From NCBI RefSeq assembly GCF_023701745.1, contig NZ_JAJOZB010000001.1, positions 992,001-1,056,000 of the forward strand: a stretch of DNA of 64,000 bases. Reading direction: 5' to 3'. The notes beneath the pieces are model-generated. The model had not been told where the DNA came from, ran no database searches, and was given only the letters and a program-made list of their open reading frames with translations. The translations under genes and the position numbers were made by a program. This document shows, piece after piece, positions 24,968 to 33,651 of the stretch. Each line of letters starts with the position of its first letter. The stretch's first letter is position 1. This DNA is from Streptomyces sp. RKAG293 (GTDB lineage Bacteria > Actinomycetota > Actinomycetes > Streptomycetales > Streptomycetaceae).

Positions 24968-27436
24968 GTGGGAGCCGTGCAGGATCCCTTGTTCCACGTT
25001 GCCCTCGACCAGCTCCCCGAGTCCCAGGATTCGGGCTACGTCGTCGTCGACGCGCACGGCATGGTGGTGAGCTGGAACCGCGGCGCCGAGCAGCTGCTCG
25101 GCCGTGGCGCCGACGAGCTCGGCGGGCTGCGGGCGGCCGACCTGCTCCACACCCCGTCGGACGCCGCCCGGATCGCGGCGCGTTGCACGGCCGAGCCGGA
25201 GACATCCCTGGGGCGGACGATGCTGCGCCGCGAGGACGGCGGTCCGGTGGCCGTCATGCTGTGGGCCCATCGCCTCACCCCGATCGCCGGCGAGCGGTAC
25301 TGGCTGCTGCGCGGGACCGACGCCGAAGCGGTGAACCAGGAGGATCTGGGCCGCGCCCTCCTGCAGGGCCTGTTCACCGAGTCACCGTTCGTCATCGACG
25401 TCTTCGACACCGATCTGCGCTTCCTGGCGCACAACCGGACGCAGCGTTTCCGTCCGGGGCAGTCCATCGGCCGCACCATGCGGGAGGTCACACCGCTGAG
25501 CCATGTGGACATAGACGCGCTGGAGGCCCGTCAGCGGCATGTGCTCGCCACCGGTGAGGCGCTGATCGCGACCGAGGTGCACGGCCGTTCCGCCGACGAC
25601 CCGGAACAGAACCGGGTCTGGTCGGAGACCATCATGCCGCTGCGCGGTCGCAGCGGAGAGGTGGTCGGGCTGGCGCACGCGGTGGCCAATGTGACCGAAC
25701 GCGCCCGTGCGCGGGAGCGGCTGGCCCTGGTCAACGCCGCGAGTGTGAGCATCGGCAGCACCCTGGACGTCCTGACGACCGCGCAGGAACTGACCGACGC
25801 CCTGGTCCCCCGGCTCGCCGACTACGCCTACGTCAATCTGCTGGAGCCGGTGTTCGGCGGTGAGGAGCCGCCGGCCGGCCCGCCGGCCGGGACCGTGCCG
25901 CTGCGCCGGGCCGCGACGTCGTCCATCCCCGAGGGGCCGGCGGGGCCGGTGATCGCGCGGGGCGAGATCGACACGTTCACCTCGGGACCCGGGCCGTTGA
26001 TGCCGCGGATCCTGGCCGGCGGTGAGCCGCTGCTGCTCACGGGTGAGGAACTGATCGCCGAGATCACCCCGATCGATCCACGCCGGGCCGCGATGATCCG
26101 CGAGACCGGGGTGCACTCGCTGCTCATGGTGCCGATGTCCGCGCGGGGCGCGGTGCTCGGCGCCGCGGTCTTCACCCGTTTCAAGCACCCGGAGCCGTTC
26201 GAGCGGGACGACATCCTGCTGGCCCAGGAGGTCGTGGCGCGCGCCGCCGTGTGCATCGACAACGCGAGCCGGTACACCCGCGAGCGCACGACGGCGCTGG
26301 CCCTGCAGCGCAGTCTGCTGCCGCAGCGGCTGCCGGTGCTCGGGAGCGCGGAGACGCTGGGCCGGTATCTGCCGGAGCGGGGCCGCGCGGAACTGGGCGG
26401 TGCCTGGTTCGACGTGATTCCGCTGTCGGGCGCCCGGGTGGCGTTCGTCGTCGGTGACGTGGGCTCGCACGGACTGCACGCGGCGGTCACCGTGGGGCGG
26501 CTGCGCACCGCGGTGCGGACGCTCGCCGATCTGGACCTGTCGCCCGAGGAGTTGCTGACCCGGCTCGACGACCACGTCCACCGGTCCTCTGACGAGGGCG
26601 GCGACCAGGACGAGGACGCCGCGCAGGGTGACGGTCTCGCGCAGGGCGCGGCCGGGACGATGTGCCTGTACGCGGTCTTCGACCCGGTCTCGCGCCGGTG
26701 CGCCATGGCGCGGGCCGCGCATCCGGACCATCCGCCGCCCGCACTGCTCTCCGCGGACGGCCGGGTCGGCTTCCCCGATCTGCCCGGCGGCCCTCCGCTG
26801 GGCCTGGGCACCGACCCGTTCGAGACCGGCGAGGTGACGCTGACCGACGGGGACGTGCTGGTGCTGTACACCGGCCGGCGGACGGCGGCCGGGGACGGAC
26901 CCGCCACCCGGGACCGGGAGGAGTTCCGCACGGCGCTGTCCGATCCGCCGCTGCCGGTGCCCCCCGGGCTCGGCGACCTCTGCGAGGCGGTGAAGCAGCG
27001 GCTGGCACCCGGCGGCGACGCCGCGCTGCTGATGGCGCGGGTGCGCGGGCTGCGTCCGGACCGTCATGTCACGTGGGAGCTGGAGGCCACGCCCGAGGTG
27101 GTGGGCCGGGCGCGCGCCCTGGTGGCCGCGAAGCTGGCCGCGTGGGGGCTGGAGGAGCTCGGGTTCAGCACCGAGCTGATCGTCAGCGAACTGGTCACCA
27201 ACGCCATCCGGTACGGCAATCCGCCGATCCGGCTGCGGCTGATCCGCGACCGCAGCCTCATCTGTGAGGTCTCCGACGGCAGCAGCACGTCACCGCATGT
27301 GCGGCGGGCCCTGGAAACGGACGAGGGCGGGCGCGGGCTGTACCTGGTCGCCCAGGTCGCCCGGATCTGGGGCACCCGCTACGACGCGCGCGGCAAGACC
27401 ATCTGGGCCGAGCAGCCGCTCCCCGCCGGCCCGTAG
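24968..27436 (+). CDS. PAS-GAF-SpoIIE-HATPase regulator with degenerate phosphatase site
   Basis: An 822-aa soluble protein: two PAS-like domains (about 15-120 and 125-240), GAF (about 255-430), SpoIIE/PPM phosphatase (about 440-690) and a C-terminal RsbW-like HATPase (about 700-820, with ELVTNAIRYGNPP and GGRGLYLVAQ). Such proteins control anti-sigma partners by dephosphorylation and kinase activity. In the phosphatase domain the usual GGDWYD is GGAWFD (Ala479) and the usual YTDG is YTGR (Gly636); both lost Asp are metal ligands in active members. Asp497 in VVGDVGSHG is kept. It may be inactive or regulatory. The start could be GTG 24968 or GTG 24977. Confidence 0.85.
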   Translation: MGAVQDPLFHVALDQLPESQDSGYVVVDAHGMVVSWNRGAEQLLGRGADELGGLRAADLLHTPSDAARIAARCTAEPETSLGRTMLRREDGGPVAVMLWAHRLTPIAGERYWLLRGTDAEAVNQEDLGRALLQGLFTESPFVIDVFDTDLRFLAHNRTQRFRPGQSIGRTMREVTPLSHVDIDALEARQRHVLATGEALIATEVHGRSADDPEQNRVWSETIMPLRGRSGEVVGLAHAVANVTERARARERLALVNAASVSIGSTLDVLTTAQELTDALVPRLADYAYVNLLEPVFGGEEPPAGPPAGTVPLRRAATSSIPEGPAGPVIARGEIDTFTSGPGPLMPRILAGGEPLLLTGEELIAEITPIDPRRAAMIRETGVHSLLMVPMSARGAVLGAAVFTRFKHPEPFERDDILLAQEVVARAAVCIDNASRYTRERTTALALQRSLLPQRLPVLGSAETLGRYLPERGRAELGGAWFDVIPLSGARVAFVVGDVGSHGLHAAVTVGRLRTAVRTLADLDLSPEELLTRLDDHVHRSSDEGGDQDEDAAQGDGLAQGAAGTMCLYAVFDPVSRRCAMARAAHPDHPPPALLSADGRVGFPDLPGGPPLGLGTDPFETGEVTLTDGDVLVLYTGRRTAAGDGPATRDREEFRTALSDPPLPVPPGLGDLCEAVKQRLAPGGDAALLMARVRGLRPDRHVTWELEATPEVVGRARALVAAKLAAWGLEELGFSTELIVSELVTNAIRYGNPPIRLRLIRDRSLICEVSDGSSTSPHVRRALETDEGGRGLYLVAQVARIWGTRYDARGKTIWAEQPLPAGP

Positions 27437-27520
27437 ACCGTGGACCGTGGACCCGGACGCGACGGCCAGGCCCGGCGGGCGAGCCCTGCCGGGGAAACGG
27501 ACGGGCCCTGACGGGTGACG

Positions 27521-28948
27521 TCACGACGTGGTCCACCAGCGGGTCCGGGAGCCCCTGGAGGCGGCGTTGCGGCGGCGGCGTTTGCTGCGGCCGCCGCTGC
27601 CCTGGGCCGCGGCGAGTCCGAAGGTCACCTCGATGTGTGCGCCGCCCAGCCGGCCCCGGGAGATGTCCACCGCTCCGCGTGTCACGGCGGCCGCCCGGTG
27701 GGCGATGTCCAGTCCGAGGCCGGTGGAGACCGTACTGACCCCGCGGGCCACGGCGCCGCCCGGGTCCGGGATGCCGGGACCGGCGTCCTCGACCACGAGC
27801 GCCACGCTCTGTGCGCCGCGCTCCAGGCGCACCGCGAACGCGGTGCCGGGTGCCGTGTGCCGGAACACATTGCCGACCAGGGCGTCGAAAACGGCCGCGA
27901 GGTCGTCCTCGGGCAGGTCGATCAGCGCCTCTTCGAGCGTGATGTCCACGTGGAACGGCCGGTGTTGCTGCTCGGCCAGAACGGCCCAGAAGGCCGCTTT
28001 GCGACGGATCACCGAGGCCGCCGCGCAGCTCTCCGCGGGCGAGCCCGAGACGGGCGACCGGCCGGGGGCGGCGGCTCCCGAGAGCGGCCGCAGGCCCCAT
28101 CCCATCGGGCCCACGGCGAGGGGTGTGCGGGCCGCGGTGATGATGGAGTGCAGTTCGGCGTCGAGGTGGTGGATCGCGGCGGCGATCCGTTCCGCGTCGG
28201 CGGTCGGCCCCATCCGGTCGGCGGTCAGACGCAGTGCGGTCAGCGGTGTCCGCAGCCGGTGCGAGAGGTCCGCGACGAGCTCACGCTCGACGGCGAGCAG
28301 CTCCAGCATGCGGTCGGCCATCGCGTTGAAGGCCAGCCCCGCCTCGTACAGCTCGGGCGGTCCCATCGGGTCCACCCGGACGTTGAGGTCGCCGCGGCCC
28401 AGGGCGTGGGTGGCCCGCGACAGATTGTGCGAGGAGCGCACCACGCGGGCGGCGAGCCGGTCCGCGACGAGGGTGGAGCCGGCCACCAGGGCCACCGCGA
28501 GCAGCGCGATGGCTCCCCAGGAGGCGGCCACGCCCCGGTTGAGCCGGTCCGACGGAACGAACTCCTCGATCACCGCCACCCGCCCGGGACCCAGGACGAC
28601 CGGCTGGAGGTAGACCCAGCCGCCCGGCCGGTTCTGGGCGATGGCCTCGCCGTCGCGGGCGGCCCGCCGCAGCAGGGCGGCGGGCGCGTGCGTCGGTCCG
28701 ACGACCTGTCCGGCCGGCAGGTGGACGCTCAGGTCCTCGCCGGGGGCCAGCACGGAGATGGCCTGGCGCAGGTCGGGGATGTCGTCGGTCAGGGCCAGCA
28801 CCGGAGCGAGGGCGGCGGCCTGCTGCTCCGCGGCGGTGATCGCCTGGTTGCGGGCCTCCGAACGCACCAGCAGGGCGAGGGGTATCAGGAAGGACAGGGC
28901 CACCATGGAGGTGACCGCCAGTGCCACCCCTGCCAGGGTGCGTCTCAC
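27521..28948 (-). CDS. Two-component sensor histidine kinase
   Basis: A 475-aa membrane kinase: TM1 about 7-29, an extracellular loop of about 110 residues, TM2 about 145-166, HAMP, then the phospho-acceptor box VADLSHRLRTPLTALRL, an N box VFDALVGNVFRHTAPG, DAGPGIPD and TGLGLDIAHRAA. The C-terminus ends in a basic tail (GGRSKRRRRNAASRG). The GTG start overlaps the response-regulator stop by GTGA. It is convergent with the SpoIIE-type gene. Confidence 0.92.
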   Translation of the reverse strand: MRRTLAGVALAVTSMVALSFLIPLALLVRSEARNQAITAAEQQAAALAPVLALTDDIPDLRQAISVLAPGEDLSVHLPAGQVVGPTHAPAALLRRAARDGEAIAQNRPGGWVYLQPVVLGPGRVAVIEEFVPSDRLNRGVAASWGAIALLAVALVAGSTLVADRLAARVVRSSHNLSRATHALGRGDLNVRVDPMGPPELYEAGLAFNAMADRMLELLAVERELVADLSHRLRTPLTALRLTADRMGPTADAERIAAAIHHLDAELHSIITAARTPLAVGPMGWGLRPLSGAAAPGRSPVSGSPAESCAAASVIRRKAAFWAVLAEQQHRPFHVDITLEEALIDLPEDDLAAVFDALVGNVFRHTAPGTAFAVRLERGAQSVALVVEDAGPGIPDPGGAVARGVSTVSTGLGLDIAHRAAAVTRGAVDISRGRLGGAHIEVTFGLAAAQGSGGRSKRRRRNAASRGSRTRWWTTS

Positions 28949-29661
28949 GGTGGCGTCACCAGCTTGATGCCGACACCGCGCACCGTGTGCAGGTACCGCG
29001 GACGTATCGCCCGTTCACCGAGTTTGCGGCGCAGTGCGGACAGATGCACATCGATCGTCGCATCGTCGACATACGACTCGCGCCACACCTCGGTGAGGAT
29101 CTTGCGCTTGGAGACGACGCAGCCGGCGTTGCCTGCCAGGTAGGCGAGAAGATCGAACTCACGCCGGGTGAGATGCAGTTCCCGGCCGCCGAGATGCGCG
29201 GTGCGGGCCATCGCGTCCACCCGCAGCTCACCGACGACCATCGGGCCCTGCGTCGCGGTCGGGCCCTCGTGCAGGCCTCCGGGAACGGAGGCGACGGCCC
29301 GGCCGACGCGTCGCAGTACCGCGGTCAGCCGGGCGGTCAACTGTCCGCTGGAGAAGGGCTTGACGAGATAGTCGTCGGCGCCCGCGTTCAGCAGCCGGAC
29401 GATCTCGGCGTCGTCGTCCCTGGCGGTGACCACGAGCACCGGCACCTGGGAGATGCCACGGATCATGCGCAGCGCGTCACTTCCGTCCAGATCCGGCAGT
29501 CCCAGGTCCAGGATGACGGCGTCGAGGGGCCCTTGTGTCACCTCTCTCAGTCCGCTGAATCCATCGGCGGCACTGCGCACCACATGGCCGTCACCGGTCA
29601 GGATCTCGATCAGTGCCGCGCGTATGGCGGGGTCGTCTTCCACGACAAGGACGCTGGCCAT
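28945..29661 (-). CDS. OmpR-family response regulator
   Basis: A 238-aa regulator: receiver with acidic pair (VVEDDPAIR), phospho-acceptor in VILDLGLPDLDG, YLVKPFSSG, and a winged helix (LTRREFDLLAYLA ... LHTVRGVGIKLV). The ATG at 29661 gives the canonical MASVLVVEDD start; an earlier codon three residues up is possible. It is paired with the kinase at 27521-28948 and divergent, by only 35 bases, from a gene for an anchored secreted protein. Confidence 0.94.
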   Translation of the reverse strand: MASVLVVEDDPAIRAALIEILTGDGHVVRSAADGFSGLREVTQGPLDAVILDLGLPDLDGSDALRMIRGISQVPVLVVTARDDDAEIVRLLNAGADDYLVKPFSSGQLTARLTAVLRRVGRAVASVPGGLHEGPTATQGPMVVGELRVDAMARTAHLGGRELHLTRREFDLLAYLAGNAGCVVSKRKILTEVWRESYVDDATIDVHLSALRRKLGERAIRPRYLHTVRGVGIKLVTPP

Positions 29662-29696
29662 GCGGCACACCGTAACGGATCAGCCATGATGGTGCC

Positions 29697-30245
29697 GTGC
29701 CCCGTCCGCTGCGCTACCTCATGATCTGGCTGTGCTGCACGGCTCTGACCGTGACCGCCGCCTTCCTGGCCGTGCGCTTTGTGGTGCATTCCACCGCTCC
29801 CCTGCCGCCGACCGCGCATGCGCTGCCGACGGTCTTCAGCACGCCGTCCCCCACGCCTGGCCTGCTCATCCCCGCCACTTCGGCGCCGAGCACCCCGCTC
29901 ACCCCCACCCCCCGCAAGACCCCGACGGCGACGCCGTCCACCAAGGCACCCACCACGCGCCCTCCGACGACGGCCCCGGTGAACGGGCACAACGCGTCGA
30001 GCACCTGCCGCGGCGGTGTGGGGGTGCACAGCATGCAGTCGGTGGGCGGCCGGGTGACGTTCAACATGGGCGCCGACGCCATCTGTCTGGTCTCCGCGGT
30101 GCCGTCGCCGGGCTTCACCACGAGCACGGTCCAGGACGCACCGGACACCCTGACCGTGACCTTCTCCAGTGCGACCCACCGCTCGGAGACCACGGGGACC
30201 ATCCACCCGCAGCCGCAGGCGGCCACCCGCGAAGTCTCCTGGTAG
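29697..30245 (+). CDS. Membrane-anchored extracytoplasmic protein with Thr/Pro stalk
   Basis: A 182-aa protein: an N-terminal TM helix (about 7-28, YLMIWLCCTALTVTAAFLAV), a long Thr/Pro/Ala-rich stalk (about 35-95) and a small C-terminal beta domain with two Cys (SSTCRGGVGV and GADAICLVSAV) that may form a disulfide. It is unknown in function, and could be the outer sensor partner or target of the divergent two-component pair. GTG start at 29697, with little leader sequence. Confidence 0.6.
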   Translation: MPRPLRYLMIWLCCTALTVTAAFLAVRFVVHSTAPLPPTAHALPTVFSTPSPTPGLLIPATSAPSTPLTPTPRKTPTATPSTKAPTTRPPTTAPVNGHNASSTCRGGVGVHSMQSVGGRVTFNMGADAICLVSAVPSPGFTTSTVQDAPDTLTVTFSSATHRSETTGTIHPQPQAATREVSW

Positions 30246-30304
30246 CCGCGGACGGTTGCTTCGCGGCGGCTCCGGCCGCCCGGAACCGAGCGGAACCTGT
30301 GGGC

Positions 30305-30326
30305 AACCTTAGGAGACTCTAAGGTT
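30305..30326. promoter_or_regulatory. Inverted repeat AACCTTAG-N6-CTAAGGTT
   Basis: The 8-bp arms are perfect and the site lies just upstream of the predicted -35 of the CAP-domain gene (13 bases before it), an activator position. One of the three nearby response regulators is a candidate binder. Confidence 0.55.
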
Positions 30327-30338
30327 CCCGTCGCGGTG

Positions 30339-30367
30339 TGTGACATGGGCCGGAAAGCGCCTAGGTT
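30339..30367 (+). promoter_or_regulatory. Candidate promoter of the CAP-domain gene
   Basis: TGTGAC (30339-30344) and TAGGTT (30362-30367) with a 17-base spacer, giving a leader of about 110 bases before the ATG at 30485. The -35 departs from consensus, in keeping with activation from the inverted repeat just upstream. Confidence 0.45.
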
Positions 30368-30484
30368 CGATCTCGCCCGGTCACTCAGCAGCACCCCTCC
30401 GACCGGTCGTGACACATCCGGCGCGGGGCATCCCCCTGTGCTCCGCGCCGGCCCCCACCTCCGATCCCCCGAGGTCTTCCACAC

Positions 30485-31282
30485 ATGAGCTCGCACCGCC
30501 GCGCCGATCTGCCCAGCGCCCCCTCGCCGCAGCACCGCGCATCGCGGCAGCCCCGGCTGCGCAAAGCCGTCCTGGGCGCGGCCGTCATCGCCGCGCTGGG
30601 CGGCGGGACGGCCTTCGCCTGCATAGGCGGCGGCTCCGGCCACACCTCAGGACAGCCCACCGCTGCGACCCCCACCGCAGCGGTGGGCACACACAAGCCG
30701 CCGACCGGCACCCCGCCCACGTCTCCCGTGACGCACCCCGCCCGGCCGACGGCGAAGCCGACCCCCACGCCCCCGCGGCACACCACCCCGCCCCGGCCCG
30801 CGCCGACCCCGAAGAAGCCCGCCCCCACCACCTCCGCCCCGTCGACCCCGCCGGTCTCCGGCGACGCGGTGCAGCAGGTGCTGGCCAAGGTCAACCAGGC
30901 CAGGGCCGGCCAGGGGCTGCCCGCGTACAAGCTCCTCGAAGGGCTGAACCGCAGTGCGGCAGCGCACAACAAGGTGATGTCCGCCGGCTGCGGGCTGTCC
31001 CACCAGTGCCCCGGCGAGCCCGCGTTCGGCGACCGCGAGCGGGCGCAGGGCGTGGAGTGGATGTCGGCGGGAGAGAACATCGGCGAGGGCGGACCGGTCG
31101 CGAACACCGAGCAGGCCATCGCCAAGATGGCGCTCGGGCTCACCCAGAGCATGCTCGACGAGCGACCGCCGGACGACGGCCACCGCCGCAACATGCTGAG
31201 CTCCTCGTTCACCCATATCGGTATCGCGGTATTCCGGGACAGTTCAGGAACTGTCTGGCTCACCCAGGACTTCTCCAACTGA
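30485..31282 (+). CDS. Secreted CAP (SCP/PR1) domain protein
   Basis: A 265-aa exported protein: an N-terminal hydrophobic segment (about 27-47), a Pro/Thr-rich linker (about 55-122) and a CAP domain (about 125-265) with VNQARAGQGLPAYK, RSAAAHNKVMSAGCGLSHQCPGE, SAGENIGEG, HRRNMLSSSFTHIGI and the final VWLTQDFSN. The cavity residues His/Glu/His of the family are visible. CAP proteins are stable extracellular proteins with varied lipid-binding or unknown roles. It is preceded by its own promoter and followed by a strong terminator. Confidence 0.9.
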   Translation: MSSHRRADLPSAPSPQHRASRQPRLRKAVLGAAVIAALGGGTAFACIGGGSGHTSGQPTAATPTAAVGTHKPPTGTPPTSPVTHPARPTAKPTPTPPRHTTPPRPAPTPKKPAPTTSAPSTPPVSGDAVQQVLAKVNQARAGQGLPAYKLLEGLNRSAAAHNKVMSAGCGLSHQCPGEPAFGDRERAQGVEWMSAGENIGEGGPVANTEQAIAKMALGLTQSMLDERPPDDGHRRNMLSSSFTHIGIAVFRDSSGTVWLTQDFSN

Positions 31283-31372
31283 GCTTTCCGCACCATGCTC
31301 CGCAATGGGGAAGACGACGTATCGGCGGATATGCGCCGTCGCGCGCACGCCTCCCCGTCGCGGCGGAACCGC

Positions 31373-31404
31373 ACAGCGACCGCTGCCCTGGCAGCGGTCG
31401 CTGT
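31373..31404. terminator. Terminator after the CAP-domain gene
   Basis: ACAGCGACCGCTGCC (31373-31387) pairs perfectly over 15 bp with 31390-31404, leaving two central bases. It lies 90 bases after the CAP gene stop. Confidence 0.7.
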
Positions 31405-31491
31405 CGCGGCTTTCCGGTGTTCCGGCGACCGCGAACAATTCAGCGGCCGACCCTGACAACTTCCTAAAATGTGTCGGCGAAACTGACCGGC

Positions 31492-31812
31492 ATGATGAGC
31501 GCACTGAAGCGATCGACAGCCGCCCGGCCGCGGATGCGGCGGTCCGCCGCACTGGTCACCCTCACGTTCGCGGTCCTGTCCGTGGTGACCGGTTGCGTCG
31601 GTGGCGAAGCGGGCGGCGTGCGGGAGTCACGGGTGGTCCTGGCACCCGACACGGCTGACGCGGCTGATGTACCCGACACCGCTGCCGTACCGGGAGCGGC
31701 TGACGCAGCCGGCGCACCCGCCCGTTCAGTGAGCGCGGCGACGGTCACGAGAGCGGTCGCGCCCGAAACGGCGGCGTGGGACGGCGGCGTCGCCAGGTAC
31801 CCGTCCCGCTGA
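31492..31812 (+). CDS. Small lipoprotein
   Basis: A protein of about 106 aa: a basic N-terminus (MMSALKRSTAARPRMRRS), a hydrophobic stretch and a lipobox ending VVTGC, so it should be lipid-anchored after signal peptidase II cutting. The mature part is rich in Ala, Asp and Val with no family match. Its last 87 bases overlap the 3' end of the convergent sensor kinase gene. Two adjacent ATG codons (31492, 31495) can serve as start. Confidence 0.6.
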   Translation: MMSALKRSTAARPRMRRSAALVTLTFAVLSVVTGCVGGEAGGVRESRVVLAPDTADAADVPDTAAVPGAADAAGAPARSVSAATVTRAVAPETAAWDGGVARYPSR

Positions 31813-33651
31813 CGCCGGACCGCCGGCCACTCCGTCCGCTGCTTCCATGACAGGGTGCGAGGGCAGTCGCAGAGTGAAGACGGTGGACTCGCCGGGAACG
31901 CTGCGCGCGGTCACGGTGCCGCCATGGGCCTGCGCGAGCTGGCGGACGATGGCCAGCCCCAGTCCGCTGCCGCCGGTGCGGCGGCTGCGGGACTTCTCCA
32001 CCCGCCAGAAGCGGTCGAAGATGTTGGCCAGGTCCGCCGGCGCGATCCCCGAACCGGTGTCGGTGACGTCGATGGTGACCATCTCGCCGGTCCGGTGGGC
32101 GTGCAGGGAGACGCTCCCGCCGGCCGGGGTGTGCCGCAGCGCGTTGGAGACCAGGTTGCCGAGGGCCTGGCGCAGCCGGACGGGGTCGGCGCTCAGCTGC
32201 GGATCCCCCTCCACGGAGCCGGCGATGCTCACCCCGGCGACCTGTGCGTGGGCGCGGTTCGCGTCGGTGACCTGCTGCAGGAGGTCGCCCAGCCGCACCG
32301 GTTCGGGGTGCAGCCGCAGGGTGCCGGCATCGGCGGACGCGAGGTCCTGCAGGTCGTCGATGATGTGCTGCAGGAGCAGCGCCTCGTCGTGGAGCGACGA
32401 CAGCAGCCGCTGGTCGGGCACGACGATGCCGTCCTTGGCGACCTCCAGCCAGCCGCGGATGTTGGTCAGCGGGGTCCGCAGTTCATGGGCGATGTCACTG
32501 ACCATGGCCTTGCGCTGGGTCTCGGTGCGTTCCCGGCGTTCGGACAGGTCGTTGAAGGCCGCGGCGAGGAATCCGGTCTCGTCGCTGGTGGTGACCGGGA
32601 CGCGGGTGTGCCGTTCTATGGGCTCCTGCGCGGCGTCGGTCAGGGCGCGCAGCGGCCGGACCAGCCGGGTGGCGATCAGGGCCGTCACGATGACGGTGAG
32701 GAGCAGCACGAGTCCGGTCACGCCGGCGATGCGGGTGGTGTTGGCCCGGGACAGGTCGAAGCGCGGCCGGCCGGCGCCGGCGCCGGTGTCGCTGACGAAG
32801 AGCTGGGCGGCCGGGGCGACGAAGGTGCGCAGTTGCTCCCGGCGGCTGGCGTCGATGCAGTCCTGCAGCACCTGGTAGTCCGACGGTTCCTTGAAGCCCT
32901 TGCCCCAGGTGAAGTCGGACGACAGGGTCACATATCCCGCGACGGTGGATCCCTGGCGGGCCAGACAGGCGTTCACCAGGGTGTCGAGTCCGGTCAGGGC
33001 GCGCTGTTCGGTGGCGGTGGGCCGGCTCAGCCCCGCCAGACCGCAGTCGTCGTAGGCGTATTCGTCGAGCTTCGTCTGGCCGTCGCGGGACACCTGCACG
33101 GTGGGCCGGCCGCTGGGGCTGTCGGCCACCTTCCCCACCCACCCCTCGTCGCGCAGACACGTCAGCACCTTGCCGGCGAACTGCGTCAGCAGCGCGTGCT
33201 CGGCGGCGGGCAGCCGGTACGGGCCGACGGCGCGCGGATCGATCCGGGACACCGGCTGCGTTCCGCTCTGCCCCTGGAGCGGGGTGTCGGTCCGCAGGGC
33301 GTCGATGACGGCGAAGGCCCGCGGCGGCAGTTCAGGGCCCTTCGGCGCGGAATCGGCGAGCACATGGCGGTCCTGGTCGGTGAGCGCGACGCGGCGGCCG
33401 GTCGCCCGGGCCAGCCGGTCGATCGTCGGCTGGACGCCGTCCCATGCCCGGTGCCCGGCGGCGTAGCCGGTCAGCGTGTCGTGGATCATCGCGTCGTCGG
33501 ACAGTATCTGGCCCTGCTCCTGCTGGATGGCCCGGGTGGTGGTCTGCACCGCGAGCCACGCGGTGGCGACGATCGAGCAGACGGCGATCAGCATCGAGGT
33601 GACCAGCAGCCGGGCCAGCAGGCTCTTGCGCAGCGGAACGTTACGGGGCAC
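31726..33651 (-). CDS. Two-component sensor histidine kinase, large sensor region
   Basis: A 641-aa membrane kinase: TM1 about 12-33, a large extracellular sensor region (about 34-305) with several Cys (KVLTCLRDEGW, YDDCGLAG, VNACLARQG, LQDCIDASRR) that may form disulfides, TM2 about 308-330, HAMP, phospho-acceptor box VSDIAHELRTPLTNIRG, N box LVSNALRHTPAGG, and DTGSGIAP and GGSGLGLAIVRQL. The end (about 610-641) is Arg-rich and lies across the 3' end of the lipoprotein gene. The GTG start overlaps the response-regulator stop by 11 bases. Confidence 0.9.
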   Translation of the reverse strand: MPRNVPLRKSLLARLLVTSMLIAVCSIVATAWLAVQTTTRAIQQEQGQILSDDAMIHDTLTGYAAGHRAWDGVQPTIDRLARATGRRVALTDQDRHVLADSAPKGPELPPRAFAVIDALRTDTPLQGQSGTQPVSRIDPRAVGPYRLPAAEHALLTQFAGKVLTCLRDEGWVGKVADSPSGRPTVQVSRDGQTKLDEYAYDDCGLAGLSRPTATEQRALTGLDTLVNACLARQGSTVAGYVTLSSDFTWGKGFKEPSDYQVLQDCIDASRREQLRTFVAPAAQLFVSDTGAGAGRPRFDLSRANTTRIAGVTGLVLLLTVIVTALIATRLVRPLRALTDAAQEPIERHTRVPVTTSDETGFLAAAFNDLSERRERTETQRKAMVSDIAHELRTPLTNIRGWLEVAKDGIVVPDQRLLSSLHDEALLLQHIIDDLQDLASADAGTLRLHPEPVRLGDLLQQVTDANRAHAQVAGVSIAGSVEGDPQLSADPVRLRQALGNLVSNALRHTPAGGSVSLHAHRTGEMVTIDVTDTGSGIAPADLANIFDRFWRVEKSRSRRTGGSGLGLAIVRQLAQAHGGTVTARSVPGESTVFTLRLPSHPVMEAADGVAGGPASAGRVPGDAAVPRRRFGRDRSRDRRRAH

